Positions 28,077-39,036 are shown, counted from the stretch's first letter. The stretch is 64,000 nt of DNA from an uncultured Bacteroidia bacterium (GCA_902784435.1 CACZUR010000002.1:1-64000); one strand, 5' to 3'. Made by a program: numbers and translations. The notes: generated by a model not told the origin, from the letters alone.

Positions 28077-29384
28077 CTAGCCCATGAGCCATTTGCCAAC
28101 GCGGGGGATGCGGCGCACCAGGACGGCGATGAGCCCCACCGTGGCAAAGGAGATGAGGGCCGTGAGGAGGATCTGCACGGGGGTGGTCCAAACACCCAGG
28201 ACTCCGTCCGGGCCCAGGCCCAGCCAGTTACGGAACCAGCCGGAAACGGGACCCAGTACCAGCATGTGGATGAGGTACATCCCGTATCCTGCCAACGAAA
28301 GCGGCAGCACAACGTGCCGATAGAACCAGCCCCGGCCTTCTGCCCTGGAGGGAGACACCCCTTCAGTCGCTGAAGAGGGGGCCGATGCTCCTTCAGGGGT
28401 GTCTCCCTCCGAAGACGAAACAGGGCCCCTGGAGGCGGCGCCGATGCGGCGGAAGACCAGCACCAGGCCCACGGAGCACAGCACAACGGGGAGGCCGCAG
28501 AAGGTGATGGGGGTCTCCCAGGCCACGGCAACGCTCAGCGGGGCACTCACCGGGAAGAGCGCAGCGGCGGCGCCGGAAGCCACATCGGCGGTGGCGGAGA
28601 TGCGCTGCAGGAGGCCGCTCACGATGGCCACGAAGCCGACGAGGAACAGCGACCAGCCCAGCATGCCTGTCCAGCGGTTATTCACAAGATACGTCCGCAC
28701 GTACAGGCCCACGAGCAGGTAGCCCACGAAACCGCTCAGGTAATAGAACGTGCCGAAAGGGTTCCACGATGCCTCGCCCCAGAGCGGAAACAGGGCCGGG
28801 GCCGGCAGGCCGTCGGCCGCCTGGATGAGCGGAGCCTCTCCCCCGGCCAGCTCCCGGATGAACGGGAACAGGGTGGTAAAGAGCCAGATGCCCAGATAGA
28901 TTTCCAGCTCGCGGCGGGACACCTTCTGCGCCCAGGGCGACAGCAGCGGCATAATCAGATAGAGCCCCACCAGCATGTACACGAACCACAGGTGCCCCGC
29001 AGCATAATTGAAGTTCAGGAGCAGCCCCTTGAAGTTGTCCACGGGCTGGCCCCAGACCAGGGCGTAAACCACGGTCCAGATGGCCATGGGGACCAGGATG
29101 CGCACGGCCCGCCGCCGGAAGAACTCGCCGCTGGAATAGTGCAGCGGAAACTGCAGATAACTGGACGAGATGATGAACAGGGGCACGCAGCTGCGCACCA
29201 GTCCCTCGAAGAGGGCTACCCAGAACGCATCCGTAGCGCTGAGAACCAGCGCCCCCTCCCCACCCAGGTAGAAGGGTTCCGTGGCATGGACAAACATCAC
29301 CATCAGGCAGGCCAGGACCCGCATGTAATCCAGCCAGACCACGCGGGGCTTGGAGCCAGGCAATTGTGTATCAGTAGTATTCAT
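28077..29384 (-). CDS. membrane acyltransferase family 3 protein
   Basis: The 435-residue protein has about ten hydrophobic helices and begins with the family motif WLDYMRVLACLMVMFVHATEPF, whose His and Arg are the usual catalytic pair; RRAVRILVPMAIW and HLWFVYMLVGLYLIMPLL follow. Such proteins O-acylate surface sugars or lipids from the inner membrane. The start at 29384 removes a poorly conserved extension. Residues about 325-346, between two late helices, are encoded by a perfect palindrome, giving a Ser/Pro/Glu-rich loop not expected in the family. The stop faces the glycerate kinase gene; birA lies upstream on the same strand. Confidence 0.9.
   Translation of the reverse strand: MNTTDTQLPGSKPRVVWLDYMRVLACLMVMFVHATEPFYLGGEGALVLSATDAFWVALFEGLVRSCVPLFIISSSYLQFPLHYSSGEFFRRRAVRILVPMAIWTVVYALVWGQPVDNFKGLLLNFNYAAGHLWFVYMLVGLYLIMPLLSPWAQKVSRRELEIYLGIWLFTTLFPFIRELAGGEAPLIQAADGLPAPALFPLWGEASWNPFGTFYYLSGFVGYLLVGLYVRTYLVNNRWTGMLGWSLFLVGFVAIVSGLLQRISATADVASGAAAALFPVSAPLSVAVAWETPITFCGLPVVLCSVGLVLVFRRIGAASRGPVSSSEGDTPEGASAPSSATEGVSPSRAEGRGWFYRHVVLPLSLAGYGMYLIHMLVLGPVSGWFRNWLGLGPDGVLGVWTTPVQILLTALISFATVGLIAVLVRRIPRVGKWLMG
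28347..28410. repeat. 64-bp palindromic element inside the acyltransferase gene
   Basis: GGAGGGAGACACCCCT (28347-28362) and AGGGGTGTCTCCCTCC (28395-28410) are perfect 16-bp arms. The middle includes TTCAG and CTGAAG, which extend the pairing, and GGCCGATGC. The reading frame passes straight through. The size and centre resemble the era-parC palindrome at 20856. Confidence 0.8.
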
Positions 29385-29400
29385 ATTATTAAGTAAAACG

Positions 29401-30162
29401 CTACAGAATAAAGCCCACCTCTTTGAACCGATAGTATCGCAACGGCTGCCCCGGTGCATCCAGATCCCGGATGCAGAGGCGGCCGTCGGGCGCAACGCCC
29501 TGGATGACGCCCGTGTATTCCCGGTCTGTGAGAAGGTCGTGATAGCGGGCGTTCACATCCCGACCGAACAGCAGGGCGGAATAATCGGCAAAGAGCCTCT
29601 GTCCCTCATGGAGTGCGGGCAGCAAGGCCTCGATATGCGCCAAGACCTGCTGCAGGCATTCTTCCAGGGAATATTCCTTCCCCGTGAGGCAGCGAAGGGA
29701 TGTGGCATTGGCCAGCTGCGGGAAGTCCCGCTGATTGATGTTGATGCCGATCCCCACCACCGATGAAGCCAGAAAAGCCCCGTCCAGGGCATTCTCGATG
29801 AGGATGCCGCAGATTTTGCGCCGGCCGGCATACACGTCGTTGGGCCACTTGACCGTGCAGCCGACGCCCTGGTCCTGCAGGAAACGGGCTACGGTCAGCG
29901 AGGCCAGGTAATTGAGGCGCACGGCATCGGCCGCAGCCAAAGGCGGCAAAGCGGAGGCGGGCGGCAGACCCTCCGGGCCGAACTTCAGCACCAGGGAGAA
30001 GGTGAGGTTCCTCCCCGGCTCCGAGAACCAGGTGTTGCCCCGCTGTCCCCGGCCGGCCGTCTGCTCCAGGGCGGCGATAACCGTCCCGTGCGGCAGTTCC
30101 GGAAGCCTTCGCAGGGCCTCCGAATTGGTAGAGTCTATGGTGTCCAGCCAGCGGATGTTCAT
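29401..30162 (-). CDS. birA: biotin--[acetyl-CoA-carboxylase] ligase
   Basis: BirA activates biotin with ATP and joins it to the carboxyl carrier protein of acetyl-CoA carboxylase. The 253-residue protein opens IRWLDTIDSTNSEALR and has the biotin/AMP-binding motif GRGQRGNTW, then KWPNDVYAGRRKICGILIE, all characteristic. It lacks the N-terminal DNA-binding domain of the Escherichia coli protein, so it is the monofunctional ligase. The start overlaps the upstream hydrolase stop (ATGA). Confidence 0.96.
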   Translation of the reverse strand: MNIRWLDTIDSTNSEALRRLPELPHGTVIAALEQTAGRGQRGNTWFSEPGRNLTFSLVLKFGPEGLPPASALPPLAAADAVRLNYLASLTVARFLQDQGVGCTVKWPNDVYAGRRKICGILIENALDGAFLASSVVGIGININQRDFPQLANATSLRCLTGKEYSLEECLQQVLAHIEALLPALHEGQRLFADYSALLFGRDVNARYHDLLTDREYTGVIQGVAPDGRLCIRDLDAPGQPLRYYRFKEVGFIL

Positions 30163-30863
30163 ATTCCCTGGATGGGGATGCCGTCCTGGGCGTCCCAGTC
30201 CGGATCCGGCTGGTTAAACGGCTGCAGAAAAGGATTGTGCATGCCTTCCTGCGCAATGCTGGTGGGCTGGCCGTGGCCGGGAACCACATCGGTGTCCCCG
30301 GGCAGGACCAGCAGTTTCTCCTGGATGGAAGCCATCAGCTGGTCGTAGTCTCCCCCGCCCAGGTCCGTGCGGCCGATGCTGCCGGCAAAAAGCGTATCTC
30401 CGGACAGCAGGAGGCTGTTTTCCGGCGACCAGTAACACACCCCGCCCGGGGTGTGGCCGGGGGTGTGCAGCACCGTCCAGGATGCGCCGGAAAGCTGCAG
30501 CACCTGGCCATCGGCAATATCCTCCGTGGGAAAAGCATGACGGAAGACCTTGGAGTCCGGCATGCCCGGAAAGACGGAAGAGCCGTTCCGGAGGATGTCT
30601 TTGTCGGCAGGATGCAGATACACCGGCACCGGGAAATGCGAAAGCACGCGCTCCACCCCCCACACGTGGTCGAAGTGCGCGTGGGTGAGCAGAATGGCTT
30701 CCGGCTCAAGGGAATGGGCCGACAGGAACTCCAGAAGCTGCTGTTCCCCGTCGTCCGAGGACATGCCCGGATCCACGACGGTGCAACGGGGGCTCCCGTC
30801 ACTCCACAGCAGGATGCAATTGGTTCCCAGGGGATTGAAAGTGAATATTCTGGTATGCAGCAT
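30159..30863 (-). CDS. metallo-beta-lactamase-fold hydrolase (glyoxalase II-like)
   Basis: The 234-residue cytoplasmic protein has the metal motif HAHFDHVWG (HxHxDH), a later HTPGHTPGGVCYW His, DTLFAGSIGRTD with the bridging Asp, and VPGHGQPT with the last His. The family includes hydroxyacylglutathione hydrolase and related thioester or phosphodiester hydrolases; the substrate is not clear. It shares a four-base overlap with birA and has a TAAATTTG promoter box 22 bases upstream. Confidence 0.92.
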   Translation of the reverse strand: MLHTRIFTFNPLGTNCILLWSDGSPRCTVVDPGMSSDDGEQQLLEFLSAHSLEPEAILLTHAHFDHVWGVERVLSHFPVPVYLHPADKDILRNGSSVFPGMPDSKVFRHAFPTEDIADGQVLQLSGASWTVLHTPGHTPGGVCYWSPENSLLLSGDTLFAGSIGRTDLGGGDYDQLMASIQEKLLVLPGDTDVVPGHGQPTSIAQEGMHNPFLQPFNQPDPDWDAQDGIPIQGI

Positions 30864-30885
30864 AAGTCGGATAAAAAAGCAATTG

Positions 30886-30893
30886 CAAATTTA
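30886..30893 (-). promoter_or_regulatory. -7 promoter box (TAAATTTG) for the hydrolase-birA pair
   Basis: The minus strand reads TAAATTTG, an exact consensus match, 22 bases before the hydrolase start at 30863. It is in the divergent gap with the deoxynucleoside kinase gene. Confidence 0.6.
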
Positions 30894-30905
30894 CGAAAGT
30901 TTTGC

Positions 30906-30913
30906 CAACTTTG
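30906..30913 (+). promoter_or_regulatory. weak -7-like box (CAACTTTG) before the first deoxynucleoside kinase
   Basis: CAACTTTG differs from TAnnTTTG at the first base only and lies 21 bases before the start at 30935. A TTG about 20 bases upstream could be the -33 element. Confidence 0.35.
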
Positions 30914-30934
30914 TAGAATAAAGACTGCTCCAGT

Positions 30935-31546
30935 ATGCACATAGGAATCGCCGGAAATATCGGAAGCGGAAAAACCACTCTCACCACCCTTTTGGCCCGC
31001 CATTACGGCTGGACGCCCAAGTTTGAATCCGTCACCTACAATCCCTATCTGGCCGACTATTACAAAGACATCAAGCGCTGGTCCTTCGCCCTGGAAATGT
31101 ATTTCCTGCAGCAGCGCCTGCACGACGTACTGGAAATCTCCCAGTCCAAGGATGTCATCATCCAGGACCGCACCCTGCTGGAAGGCGTACACATCTTCGT
31201 GGCCAACAACTATGCGCAGGGAAACCTCTCGGAACGGGACTACAACACCTACATGGACACCTACAATGTCATGATGGAAGTTGTGAAGCAGCCGGACCTC
31301 ATGATTTACCTCCGTTCCGGTATCTCCCACCTGGTATCCCAGATCCAGAAACGCGGCCGGGACTACGAACAAACCATCTCCATCGAATATCTGAGCGGCC
31401 TGAACGAGCGCTACGAAAAGTGGATTGCCTCGTACAAGGGCCGGCTCATTGAAATAGACGCGGACAACCTGGATTTCCTGAACCGCCCGGAAGACTTCGC
31501 CCTTATCACGGACAGGATAGACGCAGAACTGTACGGACTGTTTTAG
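30935..31546 (+). CDS. deoxynucleoside kinase, copy 1
   Basis: The enzyme phosphorylates a deoxynucleoside for nucleotide salvage. The 203-residue protein has Walker A GNIGSGKTT, the ERS-like catalytic segment as QDRTLLEGVHIF, and the DLMIYLRSG and KRGRDYEQ lid motifs of the dAK/dGK/dCK family. Substrate preference cannot be read from sequence. A second copy with the same plan follows 81 bases later, with roughly half of the residues identical by eye (for example HYGWTPKFESV in both). It is divergent from the metallo-hydrolase gene. Confidence 0.92.
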   Translation: MHIGIAGNIGSGKTTLTTLLARHYGWTPKFESVTYNPYLADYYKDIKRWSFALEMYFLQQRLHDVLEISQSKDVIIQDRTLLEGVHIFVANNYAQGNLSERDYNTYMDTYNVMMEVVKQPDLMIYLRSGISHLVSQIQKRGRDYEQTISIEYLSGLNERYEKWIASYKGRLIEIDADNLDFLNRPEDFALITDRIDAELYGLF

Positions 31547-31548
31547 AT

Positions 31549-31610
31549 ACCCGGTCAAGCCGGGTATGACAAAAAACCGGGTATGACAAGAAGCCGGGTA
31601 TGACAAGAAG
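31549..31610 (+). repeat. short palindrome plus three 17-bp direct repeats between the kinase genes
   Basis: ACCCGGTCAAGCCGGGT (31549-31565) is a hairpin with a 5-base loop. It runs into three copies of CCGGGTATGACAAGAAG, starting at 31560, 31577 and 31594, the first with AAAAAA at its end. The first copy shares its CCGGG with the hairpin. The hairpin could weaken read-through to the second kinase gene. Confidence 0.75.
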
Positions 31611-31627
31611 AATAAACATTTTTGATT

Positions 31628-32248
31628 ATGCATATAGCCATCGCAGGTAACATCGGCAGTGGAAAAACCACCCTTACCAAAATGCTCGCCGCCCACTACG
31701 GCTGGACGCCCAAGTTTGAATCTGTGGACTACAACCCCTATCTGGCAGACTTCTACGAGGATATGGAGCGCTGGTCCTTCAACCTGCAAATCTACTTCCT
31801 GAACAAGCGTTTCCAGGACGTGGTGGAAATCTCCAAGCACCAGGAGGTCATTATCCAGGACCGCACCATCTACGAGGACGCCCGCATCTTCGCCCCCAAC
31901 CTCCACGCCATGGGCCTGATGTCCACCCGCGACTTCGAGAACTACTCCGACCTCTTCGACCTCATGATGAGCCTGGTGAACCCGCCGGATCTCCTGATTT
32001 ACCTCAGGAGTTCCATCCCCAACCTCATCGCCCAAATCCAGAAGCGCGGCCGCGAGTACGAGCGTTCCATCCGGATAGACTACATCACCGGCCTCAACCA
32101 GCGCTACGAGGACTGGATCAAGAACTACAAGGCCCGTCTCCTTGTCGTAGACGTGGACAACATCAAATTCGAGAACAAACCGGAAGATTTCCAGTTCATT
32201 ACGGACAAAATAGACGCAGAGCTCTACGGCCTGTTCCCCGCAGAATAA
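31628..32248 (+). CDS. deoxynucleoside kinase, copy 2
   Basis: The 206-residue paralogue keeps Walker A GNIGSGKTT, QDRTIYEDARIF and the DLLIYLRSS and KRGREYERSIRI motifs. It differs from copy 1 mostly in the middle helices that shape the substrate pocket, so the two may prefer different deoxynucleosides or form a mixed dimer, as paired dAK/dGK subunits do in lactobacilli. The ATG at 31628 is preferred to an in-frame TTG two codons earlier. The acyl-CoA synthetase gene starts 19 bases later. Confidence 0.92.
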   Translation: MHIAIAGNIGSGKTTLTKMLAAHYGWTPKFESVDYNPYLADFYEDMERWSFNLQIYFLNKRFQDVVEISKHQEVIIQDRTIYEDARIFAPNLHAMGLMSTRDFENYSDLFDLMMSLVNPPDLLIYLRSSIPNLIAQIQKRGREYERSIRIDYITGLNQRYEDWIKNYKARLLVVDVDNIKFENKPEDFQFITDKIDAELYGLFPAE

Positions 32249-32267
32249 CCCAAACCCAAGCTTATCT

Positions 32268-34187
32268 ATGGCAGAAAGACCCACCATCATAGACTTCGTA
32301 GAGAAGTACAGCCGGAAATATGAGAACGAGGTTTACCTGAGAGAGAAGGTAAACGGACAGTGGAAAGAGATTACCCAGGGACAGACGCGCGAGGAAGCCT
32401 ACCGCATCGGCGCCGGACTCATGTCCCTGGGCGTGAAGAAAGGCGACAAGATCGCCCTCCTGTCGGAAAGTCGCGCCATGTGGATTCTCTCCGAGCTGGG
32501 CGCCATGTACGCCGGGGCCACGGACGTGCCCCTGTCCGTGAACCTGGGAGAAGGCAAAGACCTGGTATTCCGCATCAACCACTCGGACTCCAAATGGATC
32601 CTGGTGTCCGGCAACCACCTGCCCCGCATCCGCGCCATCCTCCCGGAATGCCCGGCCGTGGAAAAGGTCATCGTCTTTGACGATACTGCCTTCGACTTCG
32701 AAAAACTGGAGCCCCGGGAAATCCGCATGTCCCAGATCCAGCAGATGGGCGAGGAATTCCTGAAAGCCCACCGGGCAGAATTCGAGGCCCGGTTCCGCAG
32801 CATCGGCCCGGACGATTATGCCAATATCTCTTACACCTCCGGCACCACGGCAGACCCGAAAGGCATCCTCCTGACGCACCGCAATTACACCGCCAACGTA
32901 GAGCAGGGCAATTCGGTCATTTCCATCGACGAAAAGGCCGTGATGCTCATCATCCTGCCGCTGGACCACTGCTTCGCGCACGTGGCCGGCATGTACACCA
33001 TGATGATTTACGGCGGGTCCATCGCCTTCGTGCCCATCGGCAAGAATGCCCTGGCCACCCTGCGCAACGTGCCCATGGCCATCAGCGAGGTTCGCCCGCA
33101 CGTCATGCTTTCCGTGCCGGCCCTGGCCCGCAACTTCAAGAAGAACATCGAGTCGGCCATCAAGAAGAAGGGCGGATTCACCGAAAAGCTCTTCTACTTT
33201 GCCCTTGGCAACGCCATCAAATACAACAAGGAATACTATAACCGCGGCACCGGCGGCACCTTCTGGCGCAAGCCCCTGGTGGCCCTGTTCGACAAACTGG
33301 TATTCTCCAAGGTACGGGAGAGTTTCGGCGGCCGCATGAAGTTCTTCGTGGGCGGCGGCGCCCTCCTGGACATCGAACTGCAGCGCTTCTTCTGCGCCGT
33401 GGGTATGCCCATGTTCCAGGGCTACGGCCTCACGGAAGCCACCCCCATCATCTGCGCCAATTCCACCGGCCACGCCCGATTCGGCTCCTCCGGCCGCATC
33501 GTCAAACCCATGGACTGCGTGATCCTGGATGCCGACGGCAAGGAAGTGCCCCACGGCACCCGCGGCGAAATCGTCATCCGCGGAGAGAATGTGATGGCCG
33601 GATATTGGAAGAATCCCAAGGCCACGGCCGACACCATCGTAGACGGCTGGCTGCACACCGGCGACATGGGCTACATCTGCCCGGAAGACCCTGAATTCCT
33701 GTATGTGGTGGGCCGGTTCAAGAGCCTGCTCATCTCCTCGGACGGGGAAAAATACTCACCGGAAGGCTTCGAAGACAACCTCACGGAAAGCTCCCCCTGG
33801 GTGAATGCCTGCGTGCTGCACAACGACCAGAAGCCCTTCTGCGTGGCGCTGGTAGTGCCGGACAAGGCCGCTCTCTCGGAAGCCGCCGTGAAGCGGGGGC
33901 TGGACCCTGCCTCCGAGGCCGGCAAGAACTACATGCTGGACCTCATCCAGGCCGATGTCAACAGCTACCGCAAAGGCGGCAGGCACGAAGGCGTGTTCCC
34001 GGAGCGCTGGCTGCCTTCGGCTATCGGCATCTGCGACCAGGAATTCACCATTGCCAACAAGATGATGAACTCCACCATGAAGATCGTACGTGGCAAGGTG
34101 GAAGAACATTACGCCTCCCTGCTGGACTACCTGTACACCCCCGAGGGCAAGGACATCCACAACCCGCGCAACCTGGCGGCGCTGTAA
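32268..34187 (+). CDS. long-chain acyl-CoA synthetase (AMP-binding family)
   Basis: The enzyme activates fatty acids to acyl-CoA through an acyl-AMP. The 639-residue protein has the P-loop-like motif YTSGTTADPKGILLTH, the MFQGYGLTEATP motif, DGWLHTGDMG and the C-terminal GRFKSLLISSDGEKYSP segment with the hinge region. No signal peptide is seen; it probably acts at the inner face of the membrane. It follows the second deoxynucleoside kinase by 19 bases and may be co-transcribed. After the stop comes a G/C-rich stretch and then a single inverted copy of the 53-bp repeat. Confidence 0.93.
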   Translation: MAERPTIIDFVEKYSRKYENEVYLREKVNGQWKEITQGQTREEAYRIGAGLMSLGVKKGDKIALLSESRAMWILSELGAMYAGATDVPLSVNLGEGKDLVFRINHSDSKWILVSGNHLPRIRAILPECPAVEKVIVFDDTAFDFEKLEPREIRMSQIQQMGEEFLKAHRAEFEARFRSIGPDDYANISYTSGTTADPKGILLTHRNYTANVEQGNSVISIDEKAVMLIILPLDHCFAHVAGMYTMMIYGGSIAFVPIGKNALATLRNVPMAISEVRPHVMLSVPALARNFKKNIESAIKKKGGFTEKLFYFALGNAIKYNKEYYNRGTGGTFWRKPLVALFDKLVFSKVRESFGGRMKFFVGGGALLDIELQRFFCAVGMPMFQGYGLTEATPIICANSTGHARFGSSGRIVKPMDCVILDADGKEVPHGTRGEIVIRGENVMAGYWKNPKATADTIVDGWLHTGDMGYICPEDPEFLYVVGRFKSLLISSDGEKYSPEGFEDNLTESSPWVNACVLHNDQKPFCVALVVPDKAALSEAAVKRGLDPASEAGKNYMLDLIQADVNSYRKGGRHEGVFPERWLPSAIGICDQEFTIANKMMNSTMKIVRGKVEEHYASLLDYLYTPEGKDIHNPRNLAAL

Positions 34188-34245
34188 GGGCGCGTTTTCG
34201 TGCCCGGGGGCGGGGCCGGGGGCGGGGGCGGCCCCTGCCCCAGTC

Positions 34246-34292
34246 TGCAACCTGTAACGCACTTTCGGGCGTTTTTCGCGTTACACGTTGCA
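34246..34292 (-). repeat. single inverted copy of the 53-bp hairpin repeat
   Basis: On the minus strand this reads ATGCAACGTGTAACGCG, spacer, GTGCGTTACAGGTTGCA, the same family as the arrays at 35950 and 50922. TGTAACGC and GCGTTACA form a perfect 8-bp inverted repeat. It lies between the ends of the acyl-CoA synthetase and GNAT genes, about 0.8 kb from the RAYT gene. Confidence 0.85.
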
Positions 34293-34323
34293 TGGGCAGC
34301 ATGTTCAGGCGTACTACCGTAGC

Positions 34324-34815
34324 TTAGCGCAGTCGTTGGTAGGCCAGACGCTCGGCCCCGGAGGCGATATGGATGATTCCGCAGTAACGGAAACCGTATT
34401 TGGCCAGGTTGTGCTGCATGATGCGGTTGTCCCGATGGGTATCGATGCGGATATTGTCCGTGATGCCGTCCAGCCAATTCATCATGGTCCGGAACACGCC
34501 GTGCACCTCCGGAAAACTGGCAATGCGGTGAATGACGTAATAGGGCTTTTCGTCATCCAGCCAGACGCCGCCATCGATGACGGAATAGGTGGGATCCGGG
34601 GAAGGAATACAGGCGAAATAGGCCACCACCCGGCCTTCCTGCTCCATCACTTTGCCATAACCTGGGCCGATATCGGCCCGTATCATCGCCTCTGTCGGAT
34701 ATCCTTCCGGCCACTGGTCCAGATTCCCGGAGTCCAGCATAATCCCCCGCCCTGCCACCATCACTTGCATGATGGCGGGAATGTCTTTTTCCATTGCCGT
34801 GCGGATCTTCAACAT
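34324..34815 (-). CDS. GNAT-family N-acetyltransferase
   Basis: The 163-residue protein has the GNAT plan: an N-terminal IRTAMEKDIPAIMQVM strand-helix, a middle EGRVVAYFACIP strand, and the C-terminal NRIMQHNLAKYGFRYCGI helix-strand, where the NxxxxxxLxKxGF pattern is common in the superfamily. The acetyl-CoA loop is poorly conserved, so the substrate is unknown. The ATG at 34815 is preferred because a TAACTTTG box ends five bases before it. Confidence 0.8.
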   Translation of the reverse strand: MLKIRTAMEKDIPAIMQVMVAGRGIMLDSGNLDQWPEGYPTEAMIRADIGPGYGKVMEQEGRVVAYFACIPSPDPTYSVIDGGVWLDDEKPYYVIHRIASFPEVHGVFRTMMNWLDGITDNIRIDTHRDNRIMQHNLAKYGFRYCGIIHIASGAERLAYQRLR

Positions 34816-34820
34816 GATTG

Positions 34821-34828
34821 CAAAGTTA
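34821..34828 (-). promoter_or_regulatory. -7 promoter box (TAACTTTG) for the GNAT gene
   Basis: The minus strand reads TAACTTTG then CAATC then ATG, so the transcript would be leaderless or nearly so. The remaining gap to 35053 is AT-rich with no gene. Confidence 0.55.
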
Positions 34829-35053
34829 TAAAAAGAATACAATTACGCAGCGCAACACCTGAAAATCCGTTGAAACAGATAAAAAAACCTTTAAAACAAC
34901 ACAAGTTATCAACAGGGTATTGATTATTGTTCTCCAAACAAGTATGTTTGAATCCGGGAGAACTACCTGTCAGACCGGGAAGCCCGCTCCTACCCATCCA
35001 TTTCTGGTGACAATATTTCCCCATTCCAAGGAGGATAATAAACACTATCATAC

Positions 35054-35971
35054 ATGATGAAAAGAGACGAGTACAAACATTTACCCAAAGGGTATTACCA
35101 TTTGGCTACGGACGGAAAATGGGACGGAGCCATATTCCACCATCGGGAACAATATGCCTATGGGATGATTCTGATGGGACTGGTCACGCTATGGTTTCCG
35201 GTCGAAATTTATTCATTTACGCTGATGAACAACCACATCCACATCATCTTCAGCGGGACCGGAGACGCATGTATGGACGTGTTCCATTATCTGGTCCGGA
35301 AACTGAACATTCGGCTGCGAAAAGATGGCTTCCCTGAACTTCCGCCCGACTATGGATGCAAACTGGTGCCCATCGAGAGCCGGGAACAATTGAAAAACAT
35401 TTTTATTTATTTGGACAGAAACCCCTACGAAAAACAGTATTGTGTCCCGGCTGGATATCCCTGGGGAACCACCTTGATTCATCATTCCCGGTTCAAGAAC
35501 CTGTTCACGTGGACAAAAGCGTCTTCCCTGTCCAAACGGGAGCTGGAACGGATTACAGGCACCCGCACCACCATTCCCGCTGACTGGGAGTTTAACCCCG
35601 TTCTGGGACTGAATCCGGATTCTTTCGTGCGCAATGACAAGTTTATGGAATTGTTTCCCACGCCCAAGGCCTATGAATGCCGCCTGGTCAAGGATTATGA
35701 AGCCATCGTAGAAGTGGCCGATGCCCTGGACGAGGAAATCTCTTTTTCTGCCGATGAAGTGGAGGGCGTCATTTCGGCACTCCTCCGGAAACACTTTTCC
35801 GGACGGGAGCTCCGGCAGCTGAACCATGACGAAAAAGGAAGGATGGCCGTATTGTTATCCCAAAACTATCACATTGCGGTTCCGCAAATCGCCCAAGCGC
35901 TGCATTTACAGGAGTATGTGGTGAAACAATTCCTCAACGCTAAGGACTATGGGAAACGTATAACGCGCTAA
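35054..35971 (+). CDS. REP-associated tyrosine transposase (RAYT, Y1/HUH family)
   Basis: RAYTs are single-copy relatives of the IS200/IS605 transposases that cut single-stranded hairpin (REP) sequences. The 305-residue protein has the HUH motif NNHIHIIFSG (His61, His63), preceded by YSFTLMNN as in the family's YxLMPNHxH pattern, and the tyrosine motif FIYLDRNP (Tyr119) followed by GYPWGTT, matching the RAYT YIHxNP...YPWSS region. An extra C-terminal part of about 150 residues ends in a helix-turn-helix-like segment (VPQIAQALHLQEYVVKQFL). The last codons and the stop lie within the first unit of a hairpin-repeat array. Start could be the ATG at 35054 or 35057; an AAGGAGG at 35028 is too far away to decide. 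Confidence 0.88.
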   Translation: MMKRDEYKHLPKGYYHLATDGKWDGAIFHHREQYAYGMILMGLVTLWFPVEIYSFTLMNNHIHIIFSGTGDACMDVFHYLVRKLNIRLRKDGFPELPPDYGCKLVPIESREQLKNIFIYLDRNPYEKQYCVPAGYPWGTTLIHHSRFKNLFTWTKASSLSKRELERITGTRTTIPADWEFNPVLGLNPDSFVRNDKFMELFPTPKAYECRLVKDYEAIVEVADALDEEISFSADEVEGVISALLRKHFSGRELRQLNHDEKGRMAVLLSQNYHIAVPQIAQALHLQEYVVKQFLNAKDYGKRITR

Positions 35972-36214
35972 TCCGGGAAAAGTGCGTTATAGGGTGCAGG
36001 CCGATGCAACGTGTAACGCGAAAAACGCCCAAAAGTGCGTAATAGGGTGCAGGCCGATGCAACGTGTAACGCGAAAAACGCCCAAAAGTGCGTTACAGGG
36101 TGCAGGCCCATGCAACGTGTAACGCGAAAAACGCCCAAAAGTGCGTAATAGGGTGCAACCCCATGCAACGTATAACGCGAAAAACGCCCAAAAGTGCGTT
36201 ACAGGGTGCAACGC
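35950..36214 (+). repeat. array of five 53-bp hairpin repeats next to the RAYT gene
   Basis: Units begin at 35950, 36003, 36056, 36109 and 36162, an exact 53-bp period. The unit is (G/C)ATGCAACGTGTAACGCG, a 17-base spacer, and GTGCGTTACAGGGTGCA. TGTAACGC/GCGTTACA pairs perfectly in unit 3 and TATAACGC/GCGTTATA in unit 1; units 2 and 4 carry GCGTAATA with two mismatches. Unit 1 has a different spacer and contains the RAYT stop codon. The array fills the gap between the RAYT gene and the 3' end of uvrA. Confidence 0.92.
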
Positions 36215-36243
36215 GGGGCCATGAGACGGGCCGGGTTTCGAAA

Positions 36244-39036
<2,793 letters not shown>

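Noticed and set aside
34188-34245. G/C-rich stretch after the acyl-CoA synthetase as a terminator
   Set aside because: The G-run and C-run can pair in several ways but give no single clear stem and no T-run.
35028-35034. AAGGAGG as a Shine-Dalgarno site for the transposase
   Set aside because: It is 19 bases from the first ATG, too far for a normal site, and this phylum rarely uses such sites.
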